Shown here one piece after another: positions 7,119 through 15,333 of a stretch of DNA of 39,763 bases; position 1 is the first letter of the stretch, and every line of letters starts with the position of its first letter. A program made the translations under genes and the position numbers. This DNA comes from an uncultured Acetatifactor sp. (GTDB taxonomy: Bacteria > Bacillota > Clostridia > Lachnospirales > Lachnospiraceae): the NCBI GenBank assembly GCA_949840885.1, contig CATKYJ010000043.1, positions 1-39,763 on the forward strand. The letters run 5' to 3'. The notes beneath the pieces are model-generated. The model was not told the origin of the DNA, searched no databases, and was given only the letters and a program-made list of their open reading frames with translations.

Positions 7119-7309
7119 TCTGCATATTCTTTTTCGATATAATCAAAAAATATGTCTTTATTTATCCTGTAGCTTCGTCCTATCTTGCGGGCGGCCCCGC
7201 TTTTTCTTGCAATCTCTCTAACTGCAGTTGCTCCTAAGTTGGAATCTTGACAAGCCTGTGTCAAAGTAATTAATACTCCATTTTGATTACGGTTTTTTGC
7301 TAAATTCAT
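7115..7309 (-). CDS. Excisionase-like helix-turn-helix protein (64 aa)
   Basis: The protein starts MNLAKNRNQNGVLITLTQAC. It has a MerR/Xis-type winged-helix fold (TAVREIARKSGAARKIGRSYRINKDIFFDYIEKEY). The pattern ending in R-Y-R-I-x-K-x-x-F-F-x-Y is typical of Tn916 Xis-like and helix_turn_helix_17 proteins. Such proteins bend DNA for excision or act as regulators. It has an AAAGGAGG ribosome binding site and is the first gene of the minus-strand operon, next to overlapping promoters. The integrase lies nearly 5 kb away, so regulator is as likely as excisionase. Confidence 0.75.
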   Translation of the reverse strand: MNLAKNRNQNGVLITLTQACQDSNLGATAVREIARKSGAARKIGRSYRINKDIFFDYIEKEYAE

Positions 7310-7348
7310 GCTCTACCTCCTTTGAGAACTATAAATTAATTTGTATCT

Positions 7349-7398
7349 GCATAGTTCGTCTATGCTTGTATTTTACATTTATCTGTGCTATAATACAA
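7349..7398. promoter_or_regulatory. Overlapping convergent promoters plus a 17-bp palindrome
   Basis: On the plus strand, TTGTAT (7366-7371), a 17-bp spacer and TATAAT (7389-7394) would serve the gene at 7472. On the minus strand, TTGTAT (7393-7398), a 17-bp spacer and TAAAAT (7370-7375) would serve the excisionase-like operon. The two overlap almost completely, face to face, so polymerases would compete. The palindrome GCATAG-TTCGT-CTATGC (7349-7365) abuts the plus -35 and the minus start site. It is a good operator candidate for a genetic switch. Confidence 0.65.
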
Positions 7399-7471
7399 AA
7401 TAAATAAGTGTACCACACGAAATATATATACATAGCAATTATATGTAGTTCGTATTTGGGATGGTGAGATA

Positions 7472-8587
7472 ATGTATATTTATAATTTTGATATCATCAA
7501 CAAAAAAATAATCCAATATAATAGCGAATCTTCTGGTGCAATGATTGTGGAATTATATGACCCTTTGCTAAGCTTTCTTAATAACAATTTTTCTGAATAT
7601 AATCTTTTAAGACAGAAAATACTCCAATTTATTCAAGAATTTGAGAGTTCTTTTGATGAAATGGAACCTGATGAAATTATAGCACAAATTAGCAAAAGTT
7701 TTCCAGATTTTCAATTTGATGGAATCGACAATGGTGAAATATGGTGGATAGCGGAACTTATTCTTTATCTGCTGCTCCATTCCCCATATATCCCGTTTTT
7801 CTACATGTATAAATTGACTAGAGACGAAATCCAAAACGAAAATGAACTCGACTTTTTATATTGGCAAAAAAAAACACACGACAAAGTTCAGAAAGTCTTT
7901 GATGTAGATAAGAAAGGGTTTATAGAAAATTTTTCTCCTATGTGTAGGTTACATTACTACTTTGGAGAATCGCTCTTATTTAACGAAGCAGTAATTGTAC
8001 ATCCTAGTGACTATGAAAAATTTACTAAATCCTATAATTTTTTTGCTTATCCCTTTGACCCGACAAGTGAGAGTGCAACTCTTGAAGAGGAATATCGTAA
8101 ATATGAATCACAACGTCAAAAATATATTCGGGATAATCTACATGTAATTAGTGGGTATAGATTTCACTCACTTGAAGAAGCTTATAGTTGTGAAATATTC
8201 AAAATGGCTCAACTTGGTATCGTATTAAGACAATGCAAAAACTGTGGAAAATACTTTATATTCAACCCAAAGCAACCAGCAGAATATTGCAGTAAAAAAC
8301 TTCCGGATGTAAATATGACTTGCCAACAAGTTGCCGCCCAAAGGAAGTATAAAGAAAATCTTTCACCAATACAGAAATTATATACAAATGCTTTAAAAAA
8401 CAGAAATAAATGGTATCCGTCCAAAAAAAGCGGATTGAGAACGCCAGAACAAACACAACAATATGAAAAATGGAAAAAAAGGACTTCAGAAATACGCAAT
8501 ATATTTCAGGAAAGGTATAATAATGCCCATACAGATATGCAAAAGGAAAAGATATTGGAAGACTTTAAACAAACTCTGAAAGAATGA
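7472..8587 (+). CDS. DUF6076-type protein with a C-terminal zinc motif (371 aa)
   Basis: This is the only convincing plus-strand gene at the element's right side, and it is far more AT-rich than its neighbours, which suggests transfer. The N-terminal 240 residues are acidic, helical and without a known motif. Residues about 253-290 hold CKNCGKYFIFNP, then YCSK and TCQ, a four-cysteine zinc site typical of the DUF6076 family. A basic tail (KNRNKWYPSKKSG and following) could bind nucleic acid. A sigma-A-type promoter lies at 7366-7394, and AGTTCGTATT (7447-7456) matches the integrase operator core. DUF6076 proteins have no established function. Their frequent location beside mobile elements, which I recall but have not checked, would fit an accessory or defence cargo role. 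Confidence 0.75.
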   Translation: MYIYNFDIINKKIIQYNSESSGAMIVELYDPLLSFLNNNFSEYNLLRQKILQFIQEFESSFDEMEPDEIIAQISKSFPDFQFDGIDNGEIWWIAELILYLLLHSPYIPFFYMYKLTRDEIQNENELDFLYWQKKTHDKVQKVFDVDKKGFIENFSPMCRLHYYFGESLLFNEAVIVHPSDYEKFTKSYNFFAYPFDPTSESATLEEEYRKYESQRQKYIRDNLHVISGYRFHSLEEAYSCEIFKMAQLGIVLRQCKNCGKYFIFNPKQPAEYCSKKLPDVNMTCQQVAAQRKYKENLSPIQKLYTNALKNRNKWYPSKKSGLRTPEQTQQYEKWKKRTSEIRNIFQERYNNAHTDMQKEKILEDFKQTLKE

Positions 8588-8798
8588 CAGTATAATAGAA
8601 AACAATAATACCACAAATACGATAAGAGCCGGACGCAATCTTGCGTTTAGATAAAATCAGGCATCCGAATTTCGAACAGCAGGAGGGCAAAATTTCATCT
8701 CTCTTAAAAACAGTATTTACCCACTTGTGGGCATGTTTGGCAAATCCAACATACCAACTCACCGGCATGACATTTTCACGTCTGTGCGGAAAGGATTA

Positions 8799-9414
8799 GG
8801 TGAACATTTTTCACCGTCAACTTACACGGAGGCCTTTCCGCATTTGCGCAGAAAAAATGCCGACACCCAAATGGGCGGCAGTCACCACCATATGGTTGCT
8901 AGTGGCAGTATTCGCCCTGTTGGCGAAAACCAGTACAGCGGAAAATCCCGCCCTACTGCCAGAATCCCCATATTCAATACCGTTACAATAAAATCAGAAA
9001 CTTGTAGGACATTCCGAAAAACGGAAAAGCCGCCCCCATGCCCATATCCTGTTTCAAATCGGGGGATTGCTGTCGGGATGTACACCCATGTCCACCCCTC
9101 TGATTTCAAAGCAGGGTTAATCATCCTCTCTTTGCTCATCCCCCCGAGAGATCGGGGCTATGTCCCTGGACGCAAATCTGCTCCAGGAAAATTCCTGGTA
9201 CTGGCCTGGTACGTTACAGTTTCCTGCAATGAATACTTTGCCTTATTGGGCGAACGGATATTTGTTGCGAAGACAGACGGCACCATTTCGTGCTTTCCCA
9301 GCTTGTCAGGACGCATCTGGCCTAAGTTGAACTTAGGGAACCTTTTGCGATATGAACCAGTGACGGGAATTTCCCCGTTACCCCACCGCATGTACGCCGC
9401 AGCTTCTTGCGATG
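8799..9414. ncRNA. Candidate large structured non-coding RNA (strand undecided)
   Basis: No credible protein gene was found, yet both strands are open over long stretches and the sequence is packed with short perfect hairpins. Examples are GGTGAA/TTCACC (8799-8815), CCCA/TGGG inside GCCG/CGGC (8859-8879), TTCGCC/GGCGAA (8911-8927) inside TGGCAGTA/TACTGCCA (8903-8961), TTCCG/CGGAA (9012-9026), CCCCGA-GAGA-TCGGGG (9142-9157), CCTAAGT/ACTTAGG (9321-9337) and ACGGG/CCCGT (9363-9378). The GAGA loop is a GNRA tetraloop on the plus strand, but two stems form wobbles only on the minus strand. Size and place beside a prophage recall the ornate phage-associated RNAs ROOL and GOLLD; I could not match either. 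Bases 8588-8798 hold only two small hairpins (ACGCA/TGCGT, CCCAC/GTGGG). Confidence 0.5.
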
Positions 9415-9470
9415 GTTCTGTAAAGCTACCTACGAAGCCATACCTGTGAGTACACTCCAAACCAAAATAC

Positions 9471-9541
9471 TTATTGGGGTATTTATTGGGGTAGATTATC
9501 ATATGAAATGCCAGAAACCAGCATAGATACTGGATTTCTGG
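9471..9541. repeat. Tandem 11-bp repeat and strong hairpin at the element's possible right edge
   Basis: TTATTGGGGTA occurs at 9471-9481 and 9483-9493. A stem of 11 pairs with one bulge follows (CCAGAAACCAG with its complement, 9511-9541). Base composition changes from mixed to high GC shortly after, so this could be part of an attachment region or of the candidate RNA. No matching copy was found on the left side of the window. Confidence 0.4.
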
Positions 9542-9638
9542 CAAGATGTCATTGGACGGATAGTCCAAAATACGCAGCCCTGTCAGCCCACGAAAAAAAG
9601 CCCACTGAAATATTCCAATGAGACTTTCTTCCGCAGAT

Positions 9639-9725
9639 CTATTCTCTTTCGTACAAGTCGTCCTTTGTAAATCCGAAATCCGCTTTTATCCGTTCTACAG
9701 GGCGCCCCCGGGCGTATACCTGCAT
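9639..9725 (-). CDS. Possible tiny ORF or gene remnant after the DegV gene (28 aa)
   Basis: An ATG at 9725 reads MQVYARGRPVERIKADFGFT to a TAG at 9639-9641. The open frame extends upstream across the DegV stop codon in another frame, and its amino-acid composition looks protein-like. It could be a remnant of a C-terminal helix-turn-helix protein or chance. Confidence 0.25.
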   Translation of the reverse strand: MQVYARGRPVERIKADFGFTKDDLYERE

Positions 9726-9741
9726 CCTCTCTGCAATGCCG

Positions 9742-10608
9742 TCATTTCCCGATGAAAATCATGGACAGCATTCCCGGCCCGGTATGGGCTCCGATGATGG
9801 GGGACAGCATGGTACGGCGAACCTCCGCGTCAATGCCCTCCTCCTTTACTTTCTCCACCAGGGCATCGGCCAGCTCCGGCGTGTCCGCATCGCAGATATA
9901 TACGGTCCTGCACAGCTTCGGATTGTGGTTTTTTTTTAAATAGGTAAACAGAGCCGTCATGGCCGCCTTGTTGCCCCGCTTCTTGTCTATGGTCACCAGC
10001 TTGCCTTTCTCGTCAATCTTCAGGATTGGCTTGATGTTCAGCGCAGAGCCCACGATGGCGGTGGCTGCGCCGACTCTGCCGCCCCGCTTCAGGTACATCA
10101 GATCCTGCACCATGAAGAAATGGCGCAGATTCGGAATCAGGGCGCTGACATCCTCAAAGTTCTGGCGCAGGCCCATGCCGTTTTTCCGGTTCTCAATGGC
10201 CCGTTCCGCCAGAATGCCCATGCCGCCGGTAGCCGCCAAGGTATCCACTGACAGAATATCCTGTTCCGGATACTCTTCTTTCAGATTTCCGGCAGCCAGC
10301 ATGGAGCTTTCATAGGTAGCCGACAGTCCGCTGGACAGACAGAAATACAGCACTGATTTGCCCTCCCGCAGAAATTTCCCGAAATATTCCTCGTACATAT
10401 AGGGGGAAATCTGGGAAGTCCTGGTCAGGTCTCCGCCCCGCTGTCCGTCATAGAAACGCTTCAGCACCGCCTCGTCCTCGCATCCCCTGGACGTGCGCAT
10501 CTCCTCCCCCAGGGAATACTCCATGGGCACAAATTCAATACCGTTCTCCCGCGCCGTCTCCCGGACAATGTCCCCGGAAGCATCCATGCATATCACATAA
10601 TCGTTCAT
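9742..10608 (-). CDS. DegV family fatty-acid-binding protein (288 aa)
   Basis: The protein has the two-domain DegV/FakB fold. It shows the TSQISP motif near residue 64, CLSSGLSATYESS near 89, LKRGGRVG near 173 and the C-terminal GAHTGPG motif that lines the lipid pocket. DegV proteins bind a fatty acid; FakB-type members present it to the kinase FakA for phosphorylation. No fakA is nearby. The length is normal. An AGGGAGG site precedes the ATG at 10608, and a promoter candidate lies at 10663-10691, so it is probably transcribed on its own rather than from the kinase island upstream. Confidence 0.9.
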   Translation of the reverse strand: MNDYVICMDASGDIVRETARENGIEFVPMEYSLGEEMRTSRGCEDEAVLKRFYDGQRGGDLTRTSQISPYMYEEYFGKFLREGKSVLYFCLSSGLSATYESSMLAAGNLKEEYPEQDILSVDTLAATGGMGILAERAIENRKNGMGLRQNFEDVSALIPNLRHFFMVQDLMYLKRGGRVGAATAIVGSALNIKPILKIDEKGKLVTIDKKRGNKAAMTALFTYLKKNHNPKLCRTVYICDADTPELADALVEKVKEEGIDAEVRRTMLSPIIGAHTGPGMLSMIFIGK

Positions 10609-10662
10609 ATCAGTCCTCCCTCTTTCAGGTAAACCGTATATTCAACAGCTGATTTGCAATTT

Positions 10663-10691
10663 ATCTTATCACAAAATGTCATATCCCGCAA
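10663..10691 (-). promoter_or_regulatory. Promoter candidate for the DegV gene
   Basis: On the minus strand, TTGCGG (10686-10691), a 17-bp spacer and TAAGAT (10663-10668) lie about 55 bp upstream of the start codon, in a locally AT-rich patch. GC-rich hairpins at 10699-10735 separate it from the end of the kinase gene, but none has a T-run, so a terminator is not proven. Confidence 0.5.
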
Positions 10692-10824
10692 CCTTTTGTT
10701 CCGGCCTCCGGCCGGACAGATCCGGTTTGAACCGGCTGTCGATGTTCACGGGCGGCTCCGTCGAATACTGCGGACACAGCCTCTGGGCTTCTGTGCCTGT
10801 TGCACTATAGAGAATCTTCCGATT

Positions 10825-13800
10825 CTAATACAGCTCACCGGCCATTTTCAGCTGTCCGGCGCTGGTAATCCCCAAAGTACAGTTTCTTCCTGTGGTCAGG
10901 TATATCACGTCGGTCCAGTCCTCCACATCGCACTGTCCCTCGTGATTGCTTCCGGCTGCAATTACAGTGCCGTCTTCTCTCAGCCCGGCCACATGGCTCT
11001 CTCCCATGGAAATGTCCTGAATGCCGGTCCAGGCAGACACCTGCGTCCTCCCGAACATAACCGCATACTCTCCGGCCGCTATGACTTCCACGCTGCCGTC
11101 CTCTTTCACGCCAAGGATATCTCCCCCCCGGCCTGCAAGCCCTGTTATTCCCTGACAGTTTTCCATTTTTTTCGTCTCTCCTGCCCTGGCCAGGCTGACG
11201 GTACCGTCCCGGTGCAATCCATATAGGCCATTCTGCGCGCTTCCGGCTATCCGGACCACTTCCTCCCAGCTTTCCGCTCCCGTTACGCTCTGTCTCTGCC
11301 TCTCCATCTCCTCCGCCAGCGCCCCATTCTCTAAGTCAGGTCCTGCCAGGCAGATTTCTACATGTCCGTCTTCGAGCAGGAACGCATACAGATGCCTCTG
11401 ATATCTCCTCTGCAATTCCAGCGCCTGCACGACATGTCCCCCTGTATATGGCTCCGCATCCCCCATCCAGGTTCCTCCGCCGGCCCAGTCCCTGTAAAAG
11501 CAGACTCTGCCGTCTTTCAGAACCACCGCGTCCTCTCCCACGAAATCCGCAATCATCCGGGCAGACATTTCTTCCGCCGTATTCAACGTCTCCAGCGGGT
11601 TCAGATATATCCCTCCGCCGCCATGGGTCAGAATTCTATTCTCCCTGTCCATGGCTACCAGGTTATCGCCGTCCGAAGACTCCAGCACATGAATCCACTC
11701 CAGGTTGTCCATGGTCTCTATATCCGCATTCCCCACATTCTGCCGATATTCCAGAATGGTACCGTCTTTCCCAAGTCCGATTGCCATACCACCCATTACT
11801 CCCACGGCCTGTACCTGATCCCATTCGCTTAAATCCCCCTGCATATCAATGGCCATGACATCCGAGTCGCTGCCAAAGACCATCGTACCGTCTCTTTTGA
11901 CGCCGACCACAGGCCATCCTACATACAATTGTTTAATTTCCTGCCATTCTTCTGGAAGCAATGTATCATGCGGCACCGCACTTTCCTTAATACATGCGGA
12001 CATCAAGCTTCCGTCCTCTTTCAGTCCCAGAAGTGTATCCTCGGAGAACAGAAACAGATGCTTCACTCCCGTCCATCCGGATACCGGAAGATATTCCTCC
12101 TCAAATCTGAACGGACGCAGAGAACCGTCCTCGTCCACGCCCTCAGCGCTGCCTGCGTAATGGACCGTACCCTCCCTGTCCAGTCCTATTACGCCGCCCC
12201 AGTCCGTAGACGTAATGGCAACAATATCCTCCCACTCCGCCGCATGGCTGAAATGGTCTCCTGCGTTCATCCCACAGGCCAGCACCTTTCCCTCTGCCGT
12301 CAACCCATAGCTGACATCATTTCCGCCGGCTGCAATGGAAACCACATTTTCCCAGGTATCCACATCGCATTCCCCGTTCCCATTCCTCCCGGCGGCGAAT
12401 ACCTTTCCGTCCGAGCGCAGACCAAGGGAATGCCAGGGACCCGCGGACACTGCCACAATATCCCTCCAGTCTTTTACCATGCACTGCCCGTACGCATTTG
12501 CGCCTCTGGCCTTTACAGTGCCGTCCGGCATTACAAACAAAGCATGGGTTCCTCCGATACTAAGGCTGGTCTGGGAATCCGGAAATGCCACTGTCTCTCC
12601 CAGCTCTTCCGCCTCAAATTCCACTGTCTCTCCGATTTCCGGCGCAATGGCTTCTGGTTCTGAACCGTTTTCTGCCGGATTGACTTCCGGGAAATTTCCC
12701 TTACTCTGTTCCTGTGGATGCGACCACAGCAAGATCGCCCCTGCAGCGGCCGTCAGCAGCAGACAGCCTGAGCAGATTCCCGCAGCCAAAAGAAGCTTCC
12801 TGCCGGAATGATTCTTTATGGCTTTCCTTTCATACAGAGCCTGCATCAACTCCGTGACAGTCCGGATGCGGTCTTCCCGCTTTACGGCCAGGCCTTTCAG
12901 GATGGCTGCCTGTGTGGATTTGGTGACATTTGCGTTCAATTCTTCCAATGACTTCAGATCGTCCCGGAACAGCCTGTCCATGGCGGGCACAGGGGTCTGG
13001 CCGGTGAGCATCCGGTAGAACACGGCACAGAGCGCGTACACATCCGTCCAGGGGCCTTGTTCGCCCTGGGTGCGGTATTGTTCCTCCGGAGCGTAGCCGT
13101 GTTTTAGGATAATGGTCAGGGACTTCTGATCATTCTTTTCCGTCATGCGGGCGGCGCCGAAGTCTATGAGTTTCACGGAGATCACAGCGGCAGACTCGTC
13201 TCCCCCGGGCGATCTGTCTCCCGCTCCACCCCTGCCCGAGAAATCTTCCTTTTGGCTGTCCTGAAATGTCAGCATGACATTGTCCGGGCTGATGTCCCGG
13301 TGGATGATTCCGGCTTCGTGGACTTTTACCAAAGCCTCCAGCACCGGCTTCATGATATCCAGCGCCTCTTCCTCAGATAGCCTGCCGCCACGCTCTTTCA
13401 GGTAGTCTTTCAGGCTCTGGCCCTCTATGTACTCCATGACGATGTAGGCGGTCTCGTTCTCATAGAAGAAGTCCTTTACAGACACCACGCCCGGCATCTC
13501 GGAGAACCGGGAAACGTTCTGAGCCTCTGTCACATATTTTTTCAGGCCCTGCTTGTAGGTGACGCTTTTGTCCCCGCTCAGAGAAATGACTCTGTCCCCG
13601 GTCATGGACGTGGTATCCCTGCTCACCAGCTCCACCGGGAAATATTCCTTGATAGCGATGCGGGTTTCCATGTTCAGGTCGTAGCCCATGTAGGTGATGC
13701 CGAAGCCGCCCTCGCCAAGCAACGCGCCCACCAGATATTTCCCCGCGAGAATGGTATACAGCGGCAGGCAGCGGGCACTTTGTTTATAGGTATTCGGGTT

Positions 13801-13947
13801 ATATCCACAGTATGGGCATCGCTTCTGATTCGTCACCGCCGTTTCGTGTCCTTTTATATGCAAAGGCGCATCTGCGTGCTCCCCTGCTTTCAGCGGCCGG
13901 ATATCTATCTCCCGCATACATCCGGGACAGAGTTTATTCAAGTCCAT
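10825..13947 (-). CDS. Transmembrane Ser/Thr kinase with RCC1-like ectodomain, copy 1 (1040 aa)
   Basis: The start is the ATG at 13947 with GGAGG upstream; the frame is open further but without support. Residues 7-47 form a zinc ribbon (CPGC and CPYCG). Residues about 71-375 are a Ser/Thr kinase: glycine loop GEGGFG, Lys100 in AIKEYFP, catalytic loop HRDISPDN (216-223), DFG 262-264, and GYAPEEQY as the activation segment end. The usual catalytic-loop Lys is Ser220. A 29-residue loop is inserted before the DFG. One membrane helix (384-408) leads to an external domain (462-1036) of RCC1-like repeats, with recurring DGTV and GQCDVxxW patterns, probably one or two beta-propellers. The kinase would signal from an outside ligand to the FHA proteins upstream. 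The kinase part nearly duplicates copy 2. Confidence 0.85.
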   Translation of the reverse strand: MDLNKLCPGCMREIDIRPLKAGEHADAPLHIKGHETAVTNQKRCPYCGYNPNTYKQSARCLPLYTILAGKYLVGALLGEGGFGITYMGYDLNMETRIAIKEYFPVELVSRDTTSMTGDRVISLSGDKSVTYKQGLKKYVTEAQNVSRFSEMPGVVSVKDFFYENETAYIVMEYIEGQSLKDYLKERGGRLSEEEALDIMKPVLEALVKVHEAGIIHRDISPDNVMLTFQDSQKEDFSGRGGAGDRSPGGDESAAVISVKLIDFGAARMTEKNDQKSLTIILKHGYAPEEQYRTQGEQGPWTDVYALCAVFYRMLTGQTPVPAMDRLFRDDLKSLEELNANVTKSTQAAILKGLAVKREDRIRTVTELMQALYERKAIKNHSGRKLLLAAGICSGCLLLTAAAGAILLWSHPQEQSKGNFPEVNPAENGSEPEAIAPEIGETVEFEAEELGETVAFPDSQTSLSIGGTHALFVMPDGTVKARGANAYGQCMVKDWRDIVAVSAGPWHSLGLRSDGKVFAAGRNGNGECDVDTWENVVSIAAGGNDVSYGLTAEGKVLACGMNAGDHFSHAAEWEDIVAITSTDWGGVIGLDREGTVHYAGSAEGVDEDGSLRPFRFEEEYLPVSGWTGVKHLFLFSEDTLLGLKEDGSLMSACIKESAVPHDTLLPEEWQEIKQLYVGWPVVGVKRDGTMVFGSDSDVMAIDMQGDLSEWDQVQAVGVMGGMAIGLGKDGTILEYRQNVGNADIETMDNLEWIHVLESSDGDNLVAMDRENRILTHGGGGIYLNPLETLNTAEEMSARMIADFVGEDAVVLKDGRVCFYRDWAGGGTWMGDAEPYTGGHVVQALELQRRYQRHLYAFLLEDGHVEICLAGPDLENGALAEEMERQRQSVTGAESWEEVVRIAGSAQNGLYGLHRDGTVSLARAGETKKMENCQGITGLAGRGGDILGVKEDGSVEVIAAGEYAVMFGRTQVSAWTGIQDISMGESHVAGLREDGTVIAAGSNHEGQCDVEDWTDVIYLTTGRNCTLGITSAGQLKMAGELY
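12837..13780 (-). repeat. Kinase-domain segment nearly identical to 17508-18640
   Basis: By eye, this stretch is almost base-for-base the same as the kinase-coding part of the next RCC1-kinase gene (17508-18640), apart from the loop between catalytic loop and DFG. The ectodomains, in contrast, share only the repeat pattern. This points to recent duplication or gene conversion limited to the cytoplasmic half. Confidence 0.8.
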
Positions 13948-14068
13948 TCTCTTTCCTCCTGTTCCTTTTCTTTCTGATATTCCTATATTTCGATGCACAT
14001 GGCTGCCGGAATTTGCCAATCCGTTCAGGGCGGGAATATAGCCGGCGGTGTATCTTTAACTGTATCCC

Positions 14069-14097
14069 TTGACGTTCCCTTATCTGTATGCTATCCT
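14069..14097 (+). promoter_or_regulatory. Promoter candidate for the Rpn-family gene
   Basis: TTGACG (14069-14074), a 17-bp spacer and TATCCT (14092-14097) lie about 110 bp upstream of the ATG at 14209. A weaker opposing candidate for the copy 1 kinase, TTGTGG with a 17-bp spacer and TAATGG (14161-14189, minus), overlaps the intergenic region. Confidence 0.5.
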
Positions 14098-14208
14098 TAT
14101 CTTGTTTCGGATGCTCTTCCAAAAGCATCCTCAGGATTTCCGGCATCTCGCCAGATATCCCCATTATTTTTTATTTTGCTTTACCACAACACAAAAAGGA
14201 GGTTTTCT

Positions 14209-15282
14209 ATGCAGCACTGCAATCACTCGTCTCTTGTCTTTCCTAAGGTCCATCCTCTGCCCCAGGCGCTCGGCAGCCCCAGGCTGAGATCCGATGTCCT
14301 GCTCCAGATTCAAAGCGACCCAGATGCCTATTCCGCTTTCCGGGCCCTCTCTGTGCAGGAGCAGGAGGCTTTCCTGGGCTTCTGCATGGGAGAGCGGGGA
14401 CTGAAAGTCGCCTACGACCCTTTCTTCAAGCACATCTTCAACCCTGAACTGCACCCAGAGAGGCTAAACCGCCTCCTCTCCTCCATCCTGGAACAGCCGG
14501 CCACCGTCATGAAAGTGCTCCCTACGGAGCGCCGCCTCGTCTCGGAGGGCAGTTCCCTCATCATCATGGACATTCTGGTGCAGCTGGCCGACGGGCGCTT
14601 GGTCAACGTGGAGATGCAGCGCATCGGATACGACTTTCCCATCGAGCGCGGCTTCTGCTATGGGGCTGACCTGCTGGTACGCCAGTACGATGTCGCTAAG
14701 CAGGACCAGGGAAAATACTTCTCTTACCACAGTATAAAGCCCGTCTACGTCATCGTCCTCATGGAGGAGAGCCCCGGCCTGTTCCATCAGTTCCCCTCGG
14801 AGTACATACACCGCTCCCGCTTTCTCTTCAACACCGGCCTGGAGATGGAATCTCTGCTGAACTTCATCTATATTCCACTTGATATTTTCCGCGGAATATA
14901 CCATAATAAGAGTAAGGAACTCGATGTCCTGCTGACGGAGCTGGATGCCTGGATGTATTTCCTTAGTTCGGATGAGCCGGCTGACATCCTGCGCATCACC
15001 AAGGCATATCCCTTTTTTCAGGAACTCTATCAGGACATCATAACTTTCCGTTTCAATCCAAAGGAGCTGATTGCCATGTATTCCGAAGCACTGCGCATTA
15101 TGGACGAGAACACTGTCCATTACATGATTGACGAGCTGAAAGCAAAGCTTTCAAGGAAAGACTCGGAGCTCTCGCAAAAGGATTCCGAGCTTTCGCGGAA
15201 AGACTCCGAACTTTCACAGAAAGATTCCGAAATCGAAAGCCTCCGCATGCAGTTGGCAAAGTACGAAAAGCAAGAGCCCTGA
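14209..15282 (+). CDS. Rpn family PD-(D/E)XK nuclease / putative transposase (357 aa)
   Basis: The start ATG at 14209 has AAAAGGAGG upstream; the frame is open earlier but without support. The protein matches the Rpn/PDDEXK_2 family: YDPFFKHIFN near the N-terminus (the FK-FG type motif), MDILVQLADGRLVNVEMQR with the catalytic Asp and Glu-x-Gln (about residues 124-143), followed by RGFCYGADLLVRQY and IKPVYVIVLME. These nucleases promote RecA-independent recombination and belong to a mobile, often multi-copy family. The C-terminus carries four seven-residue repeats of the S-R/Q-K-D-S-E-L type (about 15150-15236), a coiled coil. It is the only plus-strand gene within the kinase island and separates two kinase copies, which suggests insertion. 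Confidence 0.85.
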   Translation: MQHCNHSSLVFPKVHPLPQALGSPRLRSDVLLQIQSDPDAYSAFRALSVQEQEAFLGFCMGERGLKVAYDPFFKHIFNPELHPERLNRLLSSILEQPATVMKVLPTERRLVSEGSSLIIMDILVQLADGRLVNVEMQRIGYDFPIERGFCYGADLLVRQYDVAKQDQGKYFSYHSIKPVYVIVLMEESPGLFHQFPSEYIHRSRFLFNTGLEMESLLNFIYIPLDIFRGIYHNKSKELDVLLTELDAWMYFLSSDEPADILRITKAYPFFQELYQDIITFRFNPKELIAMYSEALRIMDENTVHYMIDELKAKLSRKDSELSQKDSELSRKDSELSQKDSEIESLRMQLAKYEKQEP

Positions 15283-15333
15283 TGCGCTGGTTTGCTGTCT
15301 GTAAATTCACGCAATACCGTCATCCCCTGAAAA

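Noticed and set aside
8775..9450. Group II intron
   Set aside because: A GTGCG occurs near 8784, but no domain V hairpin and no intron-encoded protein were found.
8727..9568. Long open frames on both strands (240 aa plus, 136 aa minus)
   Set aside because: They oppose each other, lack good ribosome binding sites and membrane or domain patterns, and coincide with dense hairpins. A structured RNA explains them better.
10699..10820. Terminator after kinase copy 1
   Set aside because: Perfect GC-rich hairpins (such as TCCGGCC/GGCCGGA) are present, but no T-run follows on the minus strand.
13934..14164. A 76-aa minus-strand frame upstream of kinase copy 1
   Set aside because: Basic, low-complexity composition, and it overlaps the kinase start; it lies in the intergenic region with promoter candidates.
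14464..15120. A 218-aa minus-strand frame opposite the Rpn gene
   Set aside because: It is the mirror of a well-supported nuclease gene and has no family features.
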